In this document: piece by piece, positions 25,362-33,870 of the stretch
How positions within the stretch are numbered: position 1 is the first letter of the stretch
Layout of the letters: every line of letters starts with the position of its first letter
Source: Bacteroidota bacterium
Lineage (GTDB): Bacteria > Bacteroidota > Bacteroidia > B-17B0 > Aurantibacillaceae
Assembly (NCBI GenBank): GCA_003153315.1
Contig: PLYA01000084.1
Location: 1 to 41,787, forward strand
DNA: 41,787 nucleotides
Direction of reading: 5' to 3'
Position numbers and translations under genes: made by a program
The notes under the pieces: model-generated
Seen by the model: only the letters and a program-made list of their open reading frames with translations
Database searches by the model: none
What the model was told of the DNA's origin: nothing

Positions 25362-26441
25362 ATGGCTAAATTTTATAAACTAAAAGTGAGTGATGTTCGC
25401 AGGGAAACTCCCGATGCTGTTTCGGTGGCGTTTGAAGTACCCATGCAATTGGCAATAGAATATCAATACAAACAGGGGCAATACCTTACCTTGAAACTTA
25501 ACACCAATGGAGAAGAAATCCGTCGTTCGTATAGCGTATGCACCAGTCCTTTTGCCGAGAAGGAATTACGTATTGCTATCAAAGAAGTTAAAGACGGCAG
25601 GGCGTCGACCTTCATTAATCGCAAATTAAAGGCGGGAGATGAGTTAGAGGTAATGACCCCCATGGGAAATTTCCATACTCCATTGTCTGGTGCTAATAAA
25701 AAGAACTATGTGTTGTTTGCGGGTGGCAGCGGTATTACACCCATGATGAGCATTTTAAAAAGTGTGTTGTACATAGAAAAGCAAAGTACTATTACGCTTA
25801 TATATGCTAATAGAAACGAAGAAAGTACCATCTTTAAAAGCGAGATTGAAAAAATAGCTGCTGAGAATAAAGACAAAGTAAAAGTAGTTTTTGTTTATGA
25901 TGCTCCTAAACAACCAACCGCAGAATTATACACAGGCTTGTTAACGCCAGTAAAGATTAAAGCCATTATAGAGAATCACATAGGTTTAAATCTTAATAAC
26001 GATTTCTTTGTCTGCGGACCGGGGCCTATGATGGAGAATGTGAAGCAAGTATTGGAAGAGCTTAAAGTAGCTAAAGATAAAATCCATATTGAATATTTTA
26101 CGGCCGTTTTAGAAACATTAGCTAACGCCGAAAAGCCTACCTCAACAAGTGCGAAAGGAGTTTCTAAGGTTACTGTTTTGCAATATGGAATTGAAAACAC
26201 TTTTGATTTAGCCACTAACGGAGATACCATTTTAGATGCTGCTATCGAATTTGGCATTGATGCACCCTACAGTTGCAAAGGCGCGGTTTGTTGCACCTGC
26301 AGAGCAAAAGTATTGGAAGGTAAAGTAAGTATGGATGCCAACTTTGCACTTACCGACCATGAAGTAGAGCAGGGCTACATTCTTACTTGTCAGGCGCACC
26401 CGCTTACCGAAAAAGTGGTGTTGGATTATGATGCTATTTAA
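25362..26441 (+). CDS. PaaE-like FAD/NAD(P) reductase with C-terminal 2Fe-2S ferredoxin domain
   Basis: This cytoplasmic electron-transfer protein of 359 aa moves electrons from NAD(P)H through FAD to a plant-type 2Fe-2S centre. The FAD domain has RRSYSVCTSP (about residue 49), the NAD(P) domain has FAGGSGITPMMSILKS and VCGPGPMMENVKQ, and the ferredoxin domain (about 265-355) has YSCKGAVCCTCRAKVLEG with the fourth ligand in LTCQAHP. This architecture is that of PaaE, the reductase of phenylacetyl-CoA epoxidase, but no paaABCD genes are here, so it may serve another oxygenase or desaturase. The next gene, pepP, starts 18 bases later and is probably cotranscribed. Confidence 0.88.
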   Translation: MAKFYKLKVSDVRRETPDAVSVAFEVPMQLAIEYQYKQGQYLTLKLNTNGEEIRRSYSVCTSPFAEKELRIAIKEVKDGRASTFINRKLKAGDELEVMTPMGNFHTPLSGANKKNYVLFAGGSGITPMMSILKSVLYIEKQSTITLIYANRNEESTIFKSEIEKIAAENKDKVKVVFVYDAPKQPTAELYTGLLTPVKIKAIIENHIGLNLNNDFFVCGPGPMMENVKQVLEELKVAKDKIHIEYFTAVLETLANAEKPTSTSAKGVSKVTVLQYGIENTFDLATNGDTILDAAIEFGIDAPYSCKGAVCCTCRAKVLEGKVSMDANFALTDHEVEQGYILTCQAHPLTEKVVLDYDAI

Positions 26442-26459
26442 ATCGTTAAATAATATTCA

Positions 26460-27755
26460 ATGAAATATTTACCTATCCATAAAGAGTTGTTTGTTACTAA
26501 CCGTAAGCGTTTTGCAGCGTTATTAAAGCCTAACTCGCTGGCGGTGTTTAACGCCAACGATATACTTCCCACGAATGCCGATGGGAGTTTGCGCTTTAAA
26601 CAAAATTCAGACCTGTTTTATTTAAGTGGGATTGATCAGGAAGAAAGCATCTTGGTTATTTATCCTGATGTTAAAGACGGAGTTCATAAAGAAGTATTAT
26701 TCTTAAAAGAAACAAACGAACATATTGCTATTTGGGAAGGACATAAACTAACTAAAGCCGAAGCTACTGCTGCAAGTGGTATTGAGAAGGTTTATTGGCT
26801 GAGCGAATTCAAAACTATTTTCCGTTCGTTGGTTGCCGAGGCAGAACATATTTATTTAAATACGAACGAACATGTGCGTGCGGTGGTTGAAACCGAAACC
26901 CGCGAAGCTCGTTTTGTGAAATGGTGCATGAACGAATATCCTGTTCACAAATACGAACGCTCGGCACCGCTTATGCACAGTTTGCGAGCCATTAAACAAC
27001 AAACCGAAATCGAACTCATACAACAAGCCTGCAACATTACCGAAAAGGGATTCCGCAGGTTGCTTGGTTTTGTGAAGCCCGGCGTGTGGGAATATGAAAT
27101 TGAAGCCGAACTGATACACGAGTTTACGCGCAATCGCAGCAACGGGTTTGCTTATACCCCTATTATTGCGAGTGGAGCTAACTCATGCGTGTTACATTAT
27201 ATAGATAACAGTTTGCAATGCAAAGACGGTGATATATTATTACTTGATGTGGCTGCAGAGTATGCAAATTATAATTCTGATTTAACGCGCTGTATACCCG
27301 TAAACGGTAAATACACGCCCCGACAAAAAGAAGTGTACAACGCAGTGTTGCGTGTAATGAGGGCTGCCATTAAAATGCTGGTACCCGGCAATGTAATGGC
27401 CGACTACCAAAAAGAAGTAGGTAAATTAATGGAAGAGGAGTTGATAAAACTTAACTTACTGAGTGCTGATGATGTAAAGAAACAAAACCCCGATGCGCCT
27501 CTGTATAAAAAATACTTTATGCACGGCACCTCGCACTACCTAGGTATAGATGTGCACGATGTAGGCAACCGCTACCGCAAGTTTGAGGCGGGTATGGTGT
27601 TTACCTGCGAGCCCGGTATTTACATCCGAGAAGAAAGCATTGGCATACGTATAGAAGATAACATCCTGATTACCGAAAAAGGGCCCGTTAACCTGATGGC
27701 AAACATACCTATTGAAGCTAACGATATTGAGGCTTTGATGGCTAAAGGTAAATAA
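26460..27755 (+). CDS. pepP: Xaa-Pro aminopeptidase (M24B)
   Basis: This cytoplasmic metallopeptidase releases N-terminal residues preceding proline. Its 431 aa match PepP. The N-terminal creatinase-like domain shows NSDLFYLSGIDQEESILVIY and AIWEGHKLT. The catalytic pita-bread domain carries the dinuclear metal ligands: Asp in LLLDVAAEY and YNSDLTRC, His in MHGTSHYLGIDVHD, Glu in TCEPGIYI, and Glu in RIEDNILIT. It lies 18 bases downstream of the reductase gene and converges on the barrel gene with 13 bases between stops. Confidence 0.93.
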   Translation: MKYLPIHKELFVTNRKRFAALLKPNSLAVFNANDILPTNADGSLRFKQNSDLFYLSGIDQEESILVIYPDVKDGVHKEVLFLKETNEHIAIWEGHKLTKAEATAASGIEKVYWLSEFKTIFRSLVAEAEHIYLNTNEHVRAVVETETREARFVKWCMNEYPVHKYERSAPLMHSLRAIKQQTEIELIQQACNITEKGFRRLLGFVKPGVWEYEIEAELIHEFTRNRSNGFAYTPIIASGANSCVLHYIDNSLQCKDGDILLLDVAAEYANYNSDLTRCIPVNGKYTPRQKEVYNAVLRVMRAAIKMLVPGNVMADYQKEVGKLMEEELIKLNLLSADDVKKQNPDAPLYKKYFMHGTSHYLGIDVHDVGNRYRKFEAGMVFTCEPGIYIREESIGIRIEDNILITEKGPVNLMANIPIEANDIEALMAKGK

Positions 27756-27768
27756 TAGCGCAATAACT

Positions 27769-29088
27769 TTAAAAAGTGTGCCCAAATTGAAAGAAGAATT
27801 GCCTGTCTTCTTTTGAAACAGCATAATCAAGACGCAGTACCGTATTTACATTCCAGACTATACGAAGGCCTAAGCCCTCATCATAACGATAATTAGCGCT
27901 ATAACCAAATAACCTTGAAGGGGTATTGCCTACACCACCAATGTCAAAAAACGGAACAACGCTTAAAGCAAGGTGTTGTTTTAGCAAGGTGAACTGTACA
28001 AAACGTGCACGCAATTCAATATTTACAAAATCTAAGAAATTAGCAACAAAGCGAGCCTGTTTATATCCGCGCAAAGTAAACCTTCCACCCACCACATCGT
28101 AAACCCCCCCTTCAGAACTCCACTCTTCCATATATTCATATACAGGGGCGTTTCCGTTAAGTGCAGCAATTCCACTACGCATGGCAAACACCAATTTTTT
28201 AAATACCGTAGGAAACAAACGCTGATAAACCTTAACCTGCGCAAAGGTTTTATTAAATGTATAATTAGAACCTAAAGCTTTTAACGATAACTCATTTGTT
28301 ACCTCAGCAAAAATACCTTTACTAGGGTCTCCCTCTAAATCACGGGTATCATAAACCAAACCTGCCTGAATCATAGTTACAGTAGTTCTGCCAACACCCA
28401 AAGCGCTGCCGTTTATAAAATCATTTTGTAAAAGAGAATTACCTGCATAAGGAAAAATACCCATGCTAGCGTACCTCAATCCGAATAAACTCCGCATTTT
28501 ACTTTTAAAAAAAGAACGCTCTGCACTTACGTCCATCATGGCATTATTCTTTTCCGTATAGCGATTATAGTTTTTATTATTATCCGATAATGAATTGGTA
28601 TAATTGGCATAGGTATTATAACTAATACCTGTTTGAGGGTTGACCAATGAAGAAAGGCTTTTTTCTGTTATGCCAAAATAAACCATGTTTGGGTCGTTTT
28701 CATAAGTGCCTTCTATTCTTATACGCCACTTGCTTTTAAAAATATAAGGTACATCCAAACCAAGTACAATTTCGTTTTGAGATTTTGTTGTGTTAAAAGC
28801 TGAAAGAGATAATTTCGCTTTATAAGGAGTATAGCTAAACAAAGGATCGGTTCTCTTTCCGTTAAAGTATAGCATCCCCTCAGCCCCATATCCAAAACCA
28901 TTTACGGGGTCTGAACTAAATTGTGGAATTGCTGTTAAATAAACCCCTTCTTTTTTATGCGCTAAGTCTTCCTCGGATATTTTTTTTTCATTTGCAATAG
29001 CGAAGGGTAATTTTATAGAATCTTGTTGGGCATAAATAATTGTTACAAAAGGAATCACAAGAAAAAGACACGCAATTCTTTTACTCAT
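27769..29088 (-). CDS. Omp85/BamA-type outer-membrane beta-barrel protein
   Basis: This outer-membrane protein of 439 aa has a signal peptide (MSKRIACLFLVIPFVTIIYA then QQ) and a 16-strand-type surface antigen barrel. AIPQFSSDPVNGFGYGAEGM, GLVYDTRDLEGDPSKGIFAE and GRFTLRGYKQARF are hallmark segments; the last is the VRGY/LRGY motif of Omp85 loop L6, and the chain ends RLDYAVSKEDRQFFFQFGHT with a C-terminal aromatic. There are no POTRA domains (too short), so it is a barrel-only member, not BamA itself. Such proteins are common in Bacteroidota with unknown cargo. Confidence 0.83.
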   Translation of the reverse strand: MSKRIACLFLVIPFVTIIYAQQDSIKLPFAIANEKKISEEDLAHKKEGVYLTAIPQFSSDPVNGFGYGAEGMLYFNGKRTDPLFSYTPYKAKLSLSAFNTTKSQNEIVLGLDVPYIFKSKWRIRIEGTYENDPNMVYFGITEKSLSSLVNPQTGISYNTYANYTNSLSDNNKNYNRYTEKNNAMMDVSAERSFFKSKMRSLFGLRYASMGIFPYAGNSLLQNDFINGSALGVGRTTVTMIQAGLVYDTRDLEGDPSKGIFAEVTNELSLKALGSNYTFNKTFAQVKVYQRLFPTVFKKLVFAMRSGIAALNGNAPVYEYMEEWSSEGGVYDVVGGRFTLRGYKQARFVANFLDFVNIELRARFVQFTLLKQHLALSVVPFFDIGGVGNTPSRLFGYSANYRYDEGLGLRIVWNVNTVLRLDYAVSKEDRQFFFQFGHTF

Positions 29089-29118
29089 TATATTGCTACT
29101 ACTGTATGCATGAGCAAA

Positions 29119-29763
29119 TTAATTGTTTGGATAACCCGAATTTATCCAGCTTTGGATTTTAGATATTTGACAACCTGAAAGTTGATTTCCTCCTTGTGGC
29201 ATGGCACTAAAACCTGTACTATGTTTAATTGTACCCATTAACCGGTTAGCTGTAACAGCTTTCACCACTCCGGTATAGCTCGATAAATCGTACCCTCCGC
29301 CTGCACTTGCAGTGCTGTGACAACCCACACACCAGGTATTCATAATAGGCTGTATATCTTCGGCAAATTTAAATGAAGTGGTATCGCAAACGGTAATACA
29401 GTTAGATGGATTTTGAGCCCCCATGCTAATCCATGCTTTAATTAAATATATTTCTTGCTCGGTTAGCTGGGTATAGTTTTTTGGAGGCATATTAGCACCA
29501 AGGCCTTCTATTTTTGTGTATATCTCACTACGCAAAGGATGTTTTGCTACCACTTTTGTCATAATGCCTTCATACGTTGTAAAATCCGACCTTCTTTTAG
29601 AACCTGATCCATGGCATCCGCTCATAGAACATTTTGAAACAAATATAGGAAGTATATTTTCACTAAAACAAACACTGGGGTCAGAGGCTTTCCATGTACA
29701 TGTTGTAAGGGAAATAAGGATTCCTATAAATACTATAATCTTTATTGTTACTGACTTCAACAT
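29119..29763 (-). CDS. Lipoprotein with two cytochrome c-like domains
   Basis: The 214-aa lipoprotein has signal MLKSVTIKIIVFIGILISLT ending in a TTC lipobox (Cys22). Two cytochrome-c-like modules follow. The first has Cys45-Cys50-His51 (KCSMSGCHGSG, a CX4CH spacing) and distal Met in GANMPPKNY. The second has canonical CxxCH at Cys145-Cys148-His149 (WCVGCHST) and Met in SAMPQGGNQL. Each module ends in an Ile/Lys-x-WI helix (LIKAWISMGAQN; KIQSWINSGYPNN), as in planctomycete-type cytochrome domains. A role as surface or periplasmic electron carrier is inferred. It is on the same strand as, and downstream of, the DUF5777 barrel gene. Confidence 0.78.
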   Translation of the reverse strand: MLKSVTIKIIVFIGILISLTTCTWKASDPSVCFSENILPIFVSKCSMSGCHGSGSKRRSDFTTYEGIMTKVVAKHPLRSEIYTKIEGLGANMPPKNYTQLTEQEIYLIKAWISMGAQNPSNCITVCDTTSFKFAEDIQPIMNTWCVGCHSTASAGGGYDLSSYTGVVKAVTANRLMGTIKHSTGFSAMPQGGNQLSGCQISKIQSWINSGYPNN

Positions 29764-29951
29764 AATTTTTTATAACGGTAAACCCCTCGGTTTTAGTATA
29801 TACTTACTATAACTTGCAAGTGTAAATTTAAAGCAACAAATATGAACTGTAAATGATAATAATCATTCCATATTCCGTATTAAAATCATGTTTTAACTGC
29901 TTATACCCTAAAATAAAAATAGGAAAAAAGTATAATAGAAACTTACCTTCT

Positions 29952-31250
29952 TTATATTTCACTCTTTTTAGAAAGAGCAAATATGCGGGTAATATTAAAG
30001 CCAATCATAATACTGGCAGGAGTCTTTCCTACTTTCGACCAACTGCCTGTAGTACCCATTATGTATTGATTTTCCATAATACCGGTTGAATTGGTTAAGA
30101 ATAATTGAAATACGTGCCCCCCGGTCTCAACTTCCCAGCCTATGCCCATCGAGTTGTAATAATTAGTTCCAACTGCTGCATAGTTTGTATTGGTACGATA
30201 CCCATATTCAAAAATAATCGCCTGTCTTTTATTATATTTTGCTCTAACCACGCCAAGCACAGCAATACAATCATTTTTTACCATACCTATAGTTGTACCA
30301 ACTAAATTATAATGTACATAAGATGGAGCCACCTGCAAAGAAAGCCAGGGAGTAATTTTGCTGGCAATGATTAATTCATGCACATAAGACATCCTGTCAC
30401 CTGCACCCTTAGGGTTATAAAAATCCGGTGAAGTTTGCCCCAAAGATGTATTGGTAGTAGCCGAATAATAAAGTCCGCCAAAATAAGTAACCGAAAAAGG
30501 AAACCCATGCTTAACCTGCCTTAATATTTTCCATTTAAAAAAGGCTTCCGACATTTTTTGAATATTACTTCTTGATATACCAACCATCCAACGTCCATTA
30601 TGACTGTATTCCAAACTAAGCATTAAACTGGCAGGCCCATCAATACCCCAGGCATTATTAGCTCCGGTACTCAAAGGAGCAAAACGGTGTTGAATTCTAA
30701 AATCTAGACAACGCCTGCCTAAAATCTCAGAAGTATGAAAATTGATGTTTCTGGTTGATTTAAAAGTAGAAACTACATACTCTTTTTCTTTTTTGCCATC
30801 ATCAACCATACTTAATAAATCAGGTTCTTGCGAATTACCGATGCTAGTATTTGCATCAGTTGTTGAAGTAGTTTGTTGTTGCTTAGTTTCTTCAGCCGGA
30901 GGCTTAACTTCCCCAACAGGCTTGGTTTGTTCTACCGGTTTAGTAGTGGTAGCAGTACCTGTAGAGTTAAATGGAATTTTTAATTCCTGCCCAACAATTA
31001 TACCTTTAATGGCACCCGGGTTTGCATCTAAAATAGCTTTTGTATCTATATTATAAATTTTTGCAATGCCATATAAACTTTGTGCATGCGCTACTTTATG
31101 TAAATAATATTTCTTACCGTTAATGGTAGTAATATTGGTACTTTTTACCCCTGATACCTGAGCATAAGTATTATTAACAAACACTATACAAAGAACAAAA
31201 AATGACAGATACAATAAGCTCTTAGTACAATTAGATACAGCTACTTTCAT
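29952..31250 (-). CDS. LysM plus DUF5777 outer-membrane beta-barrel protein
   Basis: This 432-aa envelope protein has a signal peptide (residues about 1-30), then one LysM domain (about 45-93; YYLHKVAHAQSLYGIAKIYN to GIIVGQELKIP) that can bind peptidoglycan. A Thr/Pro/Lys-rich linker (95-140) follows, then a barrel of DUF5777 type with INFHTSEILGRRCLDFRIQH, MVGISRSNIQKM, YNKRQAIIFEYGYRTN and GHVFQLFLTNSTGIMENQYI. DUF5777 barrels occur in Bacteroidota next to cytochrome c, YceI and Rieske genes (general knowledge), as in this window. The LysM fusion is less usual and would tether the barrel to the wall. Transport or electron-transfer function is unknown. Confidence 0.8.
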   Translation of the reverse strand: MKVAVSNCTKSLLYLSFFVLCIVFVNNTYAQVSGVKSTNITTINGKKYYLHKVAHAQSLYGIAKIYNIDTKAILDANPGAIKGIIVGQELKIPFNSTGTATTTKPVEQTKPVGEVKPPAEETKQQQTTSTTDANTSIGNSQEPDLLSMVDDGKKEKEYVVSTFKSTRNINFHTSEILGRRCLDFRIQHRFAPLSTGANNAWGIDGPASLMLSLEYSHNGRWMVGISRSNIQKMSEAFFKWKILRQVKHGFPFSVTYFGGLYYSATTNTSLGQTSPDFYNPKGAGDRMSYVHELIIASKITPWLSLQVAPSYVHYNLVGTTIGMVKNDCIAVLGVVRAKYNKRQAIIFEYGYRTNTNYAAVGTNYYNSMGIGWEVETGGHVFQLFLTNSTGIMENQYIMGTTGSWSKVGKTPASIMIGFNITRIFALSKKSEI

Positions 31251-31277
31251 ATAATTTTAAAGGACGATTGTTATAAT

Positions 31278-31769
31278 TTAATTGTTTTGAGCTCCCTGAT
31301 GAATCCAGTTTCTTATCTTATTATGATCACAAGTACTAAGCTTAGCCCCCGTTTTAGGCATAGGGTCTGTAGCTCCCGGTGAGATATATGAAAAAAGCGT
31401 AGAGCCTGTAGTATCATGCCTAGAATCAGAATAAACCCCTGCATATGTTGAATAATCTTTTGCCAAACCACTTGCCCCCGCACCATGGCATGCAGTAGTT
31501 GTAGCACAATTTGTATTTATTATGTTAACGATATCAATGCTATAAGACATAATGGTTCCGGTATCTATATTGGTAACAGTTGGACGATATACCTTTAATA
31601 AGGTAGTTGTATTTAAAATAGAATCTGCCGGTACCGAACAAGTTGTTGGCGTTGATGATGAACCTCCTGACCCTGTATTATGAATAGTATCCCAATTCTT
31701 CCAGTAACAAGAGGTAAGTATAGTACCTAACACTACCATAATTGCCAAAATTGTTTTTTTTGTTTGCAT
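31278..31769 (-). CDS. Lipoprotein with degenerate cytochrome c-like domain
   Basis: The 163-aa lipoprotein has a lipobox ILTSC with Cys21. After a Ser/Gly linker comes one cytochrome-like module whose heme motif is Cys88-X5-Cys94-His95 (CATTTACHGAGASG), then DPMPKTGAKL with a possible distal Met and KIRNWIHQGAQN at the C-terminus. The layout matches the modules of the gene at 29119, only with a longer Cys-Cys spacing. Whether CX5CH is hemylated is doubtful: CX4CH is known, CX5CH is rare. It is the gene upstream of the DUF5777 barrel, 27 bases away, and is probably cotranscribed. Confidence 0.72.
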   Translation of the reverse strand: MQTKKTILAIMVVLGTILTSCYWKNWDTIHNTGSGGSSSTPTTCSVPADSILNTTTLLKVYRPTVTNIDTGTIMSYSIDIVNIINTNCATTTACHGAGASGLAKDYSTYAGVYSDSRHDTTGSTLFSYISPGATDPMPKTGAKLSTCDHNKIRNWIHQGAQNN

Positions 31770-31862
31770 GTCTTTTAGATTTTATTAGATAAGCTAAGGA
31801 GCTGCAAATTTAGTAAGAAATACTAAAGTAAAACTGAAGATTTTAATGATTCATATCATAAA

Positions 31863-31888
31863 AAAAACCCACATTTATGTGGGTTTTT
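31863..31888 (-). terminator. Intrinsic terminator of the Reeler/PKD gene
   Basis: aaaaacccacat and atgtgggttttt form a perfect 12-bp arm pair separated by two bases (a four-base loop after opening the last pair). It starts 23 bases downstream of the minus-strand stop at 31911. Confidence 0.9.
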
Positions 31889-31910
31889 AAAAACAATTTA
31901 CGAAAAATTA

Positions 31911-33209
31911 TTACTTAGAAACTATAATCATTTTAACCGCAACCACATTCTTATCATTCAATACTTTTACAAAGTAAGTTCCTTTAGAAACATCTGCTAA
32001 ATTTAATTGCATAGCATCTCCTTCTGTATTTTTTTGAGCAACCAATCTGCCCGATACATCATATAATTCAACAGTTTTTGTACCCGATAATAACCCTAAA
32101 TTAATATTTAATATATCACTGGCAGGGTTAGGGAAAATATTAATTTGATTAGCTATACTGTAATTAGCAATACCGGTACAGTTACTAACCACAACAGATA
32201 CAGGCACCGCTGTACTTCTGCAACCGCTGGTAGTACCCCAAACGCTATAAGTAGTAGTGCTGGTAGGACTTACTACACAAGTAGCATTAGTACCACCTGT
32301 ACTCCATGAATAGGTGCTTGCACCGCTGGCTGATAAAGTAATCGATGATTGTGAACTACACATAGTCATAGATGGTGCTGTTACAGTTGGTGGAGCATTT
32401 ACAGTTATTACATGAGAAACCGGTGTACTGCTCCCACCGGAATTAGTAGCAACCAAAGTAACGGTATAAGTACCTGCACTGCTATAAGAAACACTAGGAT
32501 TTTGAGAAGTTGAGGAGGAAGGAGTGCCATTTGCCATAGTCCAGGCCCATGAAGTAGGCGTGTTAGTAGAATTATCAGTAAGCGTAATACTTTGTCCGGT
32601 GCAAGAAGAAGAACTTGAAGATGTAAATGCAGCCACAGGTACCGGGTTCGAAGCAGCAGGTGTTAAAACATATGCTACATTAGTTACTTTATCCCCACTT
32701 GTACTTCCATTGGCATTCACACCAAGTACGGCAGCATATAAATAAGCTGTTCCGCTGGCAGGGGCAACCCATTTAATAGTAGCTGCTGTGCCGGTTGCAA
32801 TACGGGCTTTATGGGTAACATTAGTTGGACCTGTACCATTGTTTTTACAATTCGTAGTAGATAAGGCGGTCATTGTTCCCGCATCTGTAGTAGCCGATGC
32901 ACTGTTAGAGTTCATAATCTCTATATCAAACCCATAATCAGGATAACCTGTGGCAGTTTGTTTAACCGAAATGGTATACGTTGTACCCGGTACATATGTT
33001 AAGTTATTTCCACTTCCGCCAAAAGCAGGAGATGCGGTAATAGAACTTACTGGTGTTGTACTACCACCACTGTGGCAACCATTACAAGTACCTCCGTCAG
33101 ATGGCGAACCTGTTGCATAAGCATATCCACTACTGCTGGCAACACCAAAACCAGATGCAATAACAATTCCTACACCTAGTATTCCCGATAAAATAAATGA
33201 TTTTCTCAT
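31911..33209 (-). CDS. T9SS surface protein with CxxCH motif, Reeler-like and PKD domains
   Basis: This secreted modular protein has 432 aa. A signal peptide (to about 30) leads to a single heme-type motif Cys42-Cys45-His46 in SPSDGGTCNGCHSGG. A Reeler/choice-of-anchor V domain follows (about 55-185; VPGTTYTISVKQTATGYPDY, IKWVAPASGTAYLYAAVLGV), then a PKD domain (about 195-275; WTMANGTPSSSTSQNPSVSY), a second Ig-like repeat and the C-terminal type IX sorting domain (IFPNPASDILNINLG, KGTYFVKVLNDKNVVAVKMI). The GT(C)xGCH start preceding a Reeler domain is a recurrent Bacteroidota design. Hemylation is unproven. It is the first gene of the minus-strand envelope cluster and has its own terminator. 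Confidence 0.83.
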   Translation of the reverse strand: MRKSFILSGILGVGIVIASGFGVASSSGYAYATGSPSDGGTCNGCHSGGSTTPVSSITASPAFGGSGNNLTYVPGTTYTISVKQTATGYPDYGFDIEIMNSNSASATTDAGTMTALSTTNCKNNGTGPTNVTHKARIATGTAATIKWVAPASGTAYLYAAVLGVNANGSTSGDKVTNVAYVLTPAASNPVPVAAFTSSSSSSCTGQSITLTDNSTNTPTSWAWTMANGTPSSSTSQNPSVSYSSAGTYTVTLVATNSGGSSTPVSHVITVNAPPTVTAPSMTMCSSQSSITLSASGASTYSWSTGGTNATCVVSPTSTTTYSVWGTTSGCRSTAVPVSVVVSNCTGIANYSIANQINIFPNPASDILNINLGLLSGTKTVELYDVSGRLVAQKNTEGDAMQLNLADVSKGTYFVKVLNDKNVVAVKMIIVSK

Positions 33210-33738
33210 GTTGTTTAATTTAAATTTTAAATATCTTTTGTTTTAAAGCGCCACAAATTTACCAATGGATTCTATAGCAAAACTGAAGATTTTAGGAAAA
33301 ATATCAAAAAAGATTGGGATGAACGGTTGTTTTTAACAATTATCAAAAAAACCTCCAATTTAAATTAATTCACTTTTAACACAGCAAGCCGCCTATATAC
33401 TTTCTATCGGGGAGGGTGTTTTCATCAATCTCCTTTATTACAGCGCGCTGCCCGACCAAACGCGGAGCAGTTTAGCTTGTGTGTAGCAGATCGTTTGGTC
33501 TTGATTTTTTGTTTCTTTTTCATCAAGGAAAAAGAAAGTATTAAATAAAATAACGTCCCTATAAAATAGCAAAAAACACCTTTTTAATCCTTTTTCTGTT
33601 TTCAATTCCACCCGTTTTTACCGTTTTTTTTGTTAAAACTGACCACTTATCGAAAAAATGCTACCGTTTAAAAAGTTTTTTACTTTTTGGCTTTTGGATG
33701 GTGTACCTTTACATAAAGACATCAAAAAAACAGAAATC
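33210..33738. other. Repeat-rich intergenic region
   Basis: No gene is visible. It holds an inverted copy of the upstream element (ggttgtttttaacaa, 33325-33339) and two hairpins listed separately. acctttttaatcctttttct lies near 33579, and the direct-orientation element ttgttaaaactgacc is at 33630-33644, followed by gtttaaaaagttttttac and a -7-like tacctttac near 33704. The arrangement mirrors 6181-6252 and 20704-20773. Confidence 0.55.
33454..33537. repeat. Two adjacent hairpins of a dispersed Bacteroidota repeat
   Basis: gaccaaacg (33454-33462) pairs with cgtttggtc (33492-33500). Directly after, tttctttttc (33512-33521) pairs with gaaaaagaaa (33528-33537) around atcaag, and cttgat at 33500-33505 could pair with that loop instead. 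I remember very similar sequences repeated across Bacteroidota chromosomes. Confidence 0.7.
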
Positions 33739-33825
33739 ATGACCCGAGCTGCCAGGCGAACAGCAGGGCGCAAAAATATAAACCAACTAAAAACAAAAGC
33801 CATGGCACGCACCCGAGCCTTTTAG
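33739..33825 (+). CDS. Possible 28-aa arginine-rich leader ORF
   Basis: ATG 33739 opens MTRAARRTAGRKNINQLKTK followed by AMARTRAF and stops at TAG 33823-33825. It lies just downstream of the promoter-like element and 46 bases before the Thr/Ala-rich gene. The direct repeat acccgagc...aggcgaaca occurs at 33742-33762 and again at 33811-33832, overlapping its two ends. Translation is unproven. Confidence 0.25.
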   Translation: MTRAARRTAGRKNINQLKTKAMARTRAF

Positions 33826-33870
33826 GCGAACACTATGATACCATGAAATAAACAATAAAAAAAAGAAATC

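Noticed and set aside
27769..29088. bamA
   Set aside because: Length and sequence leave no room for POTRA domains, so only a barrel-type Omp85 relative is supported.
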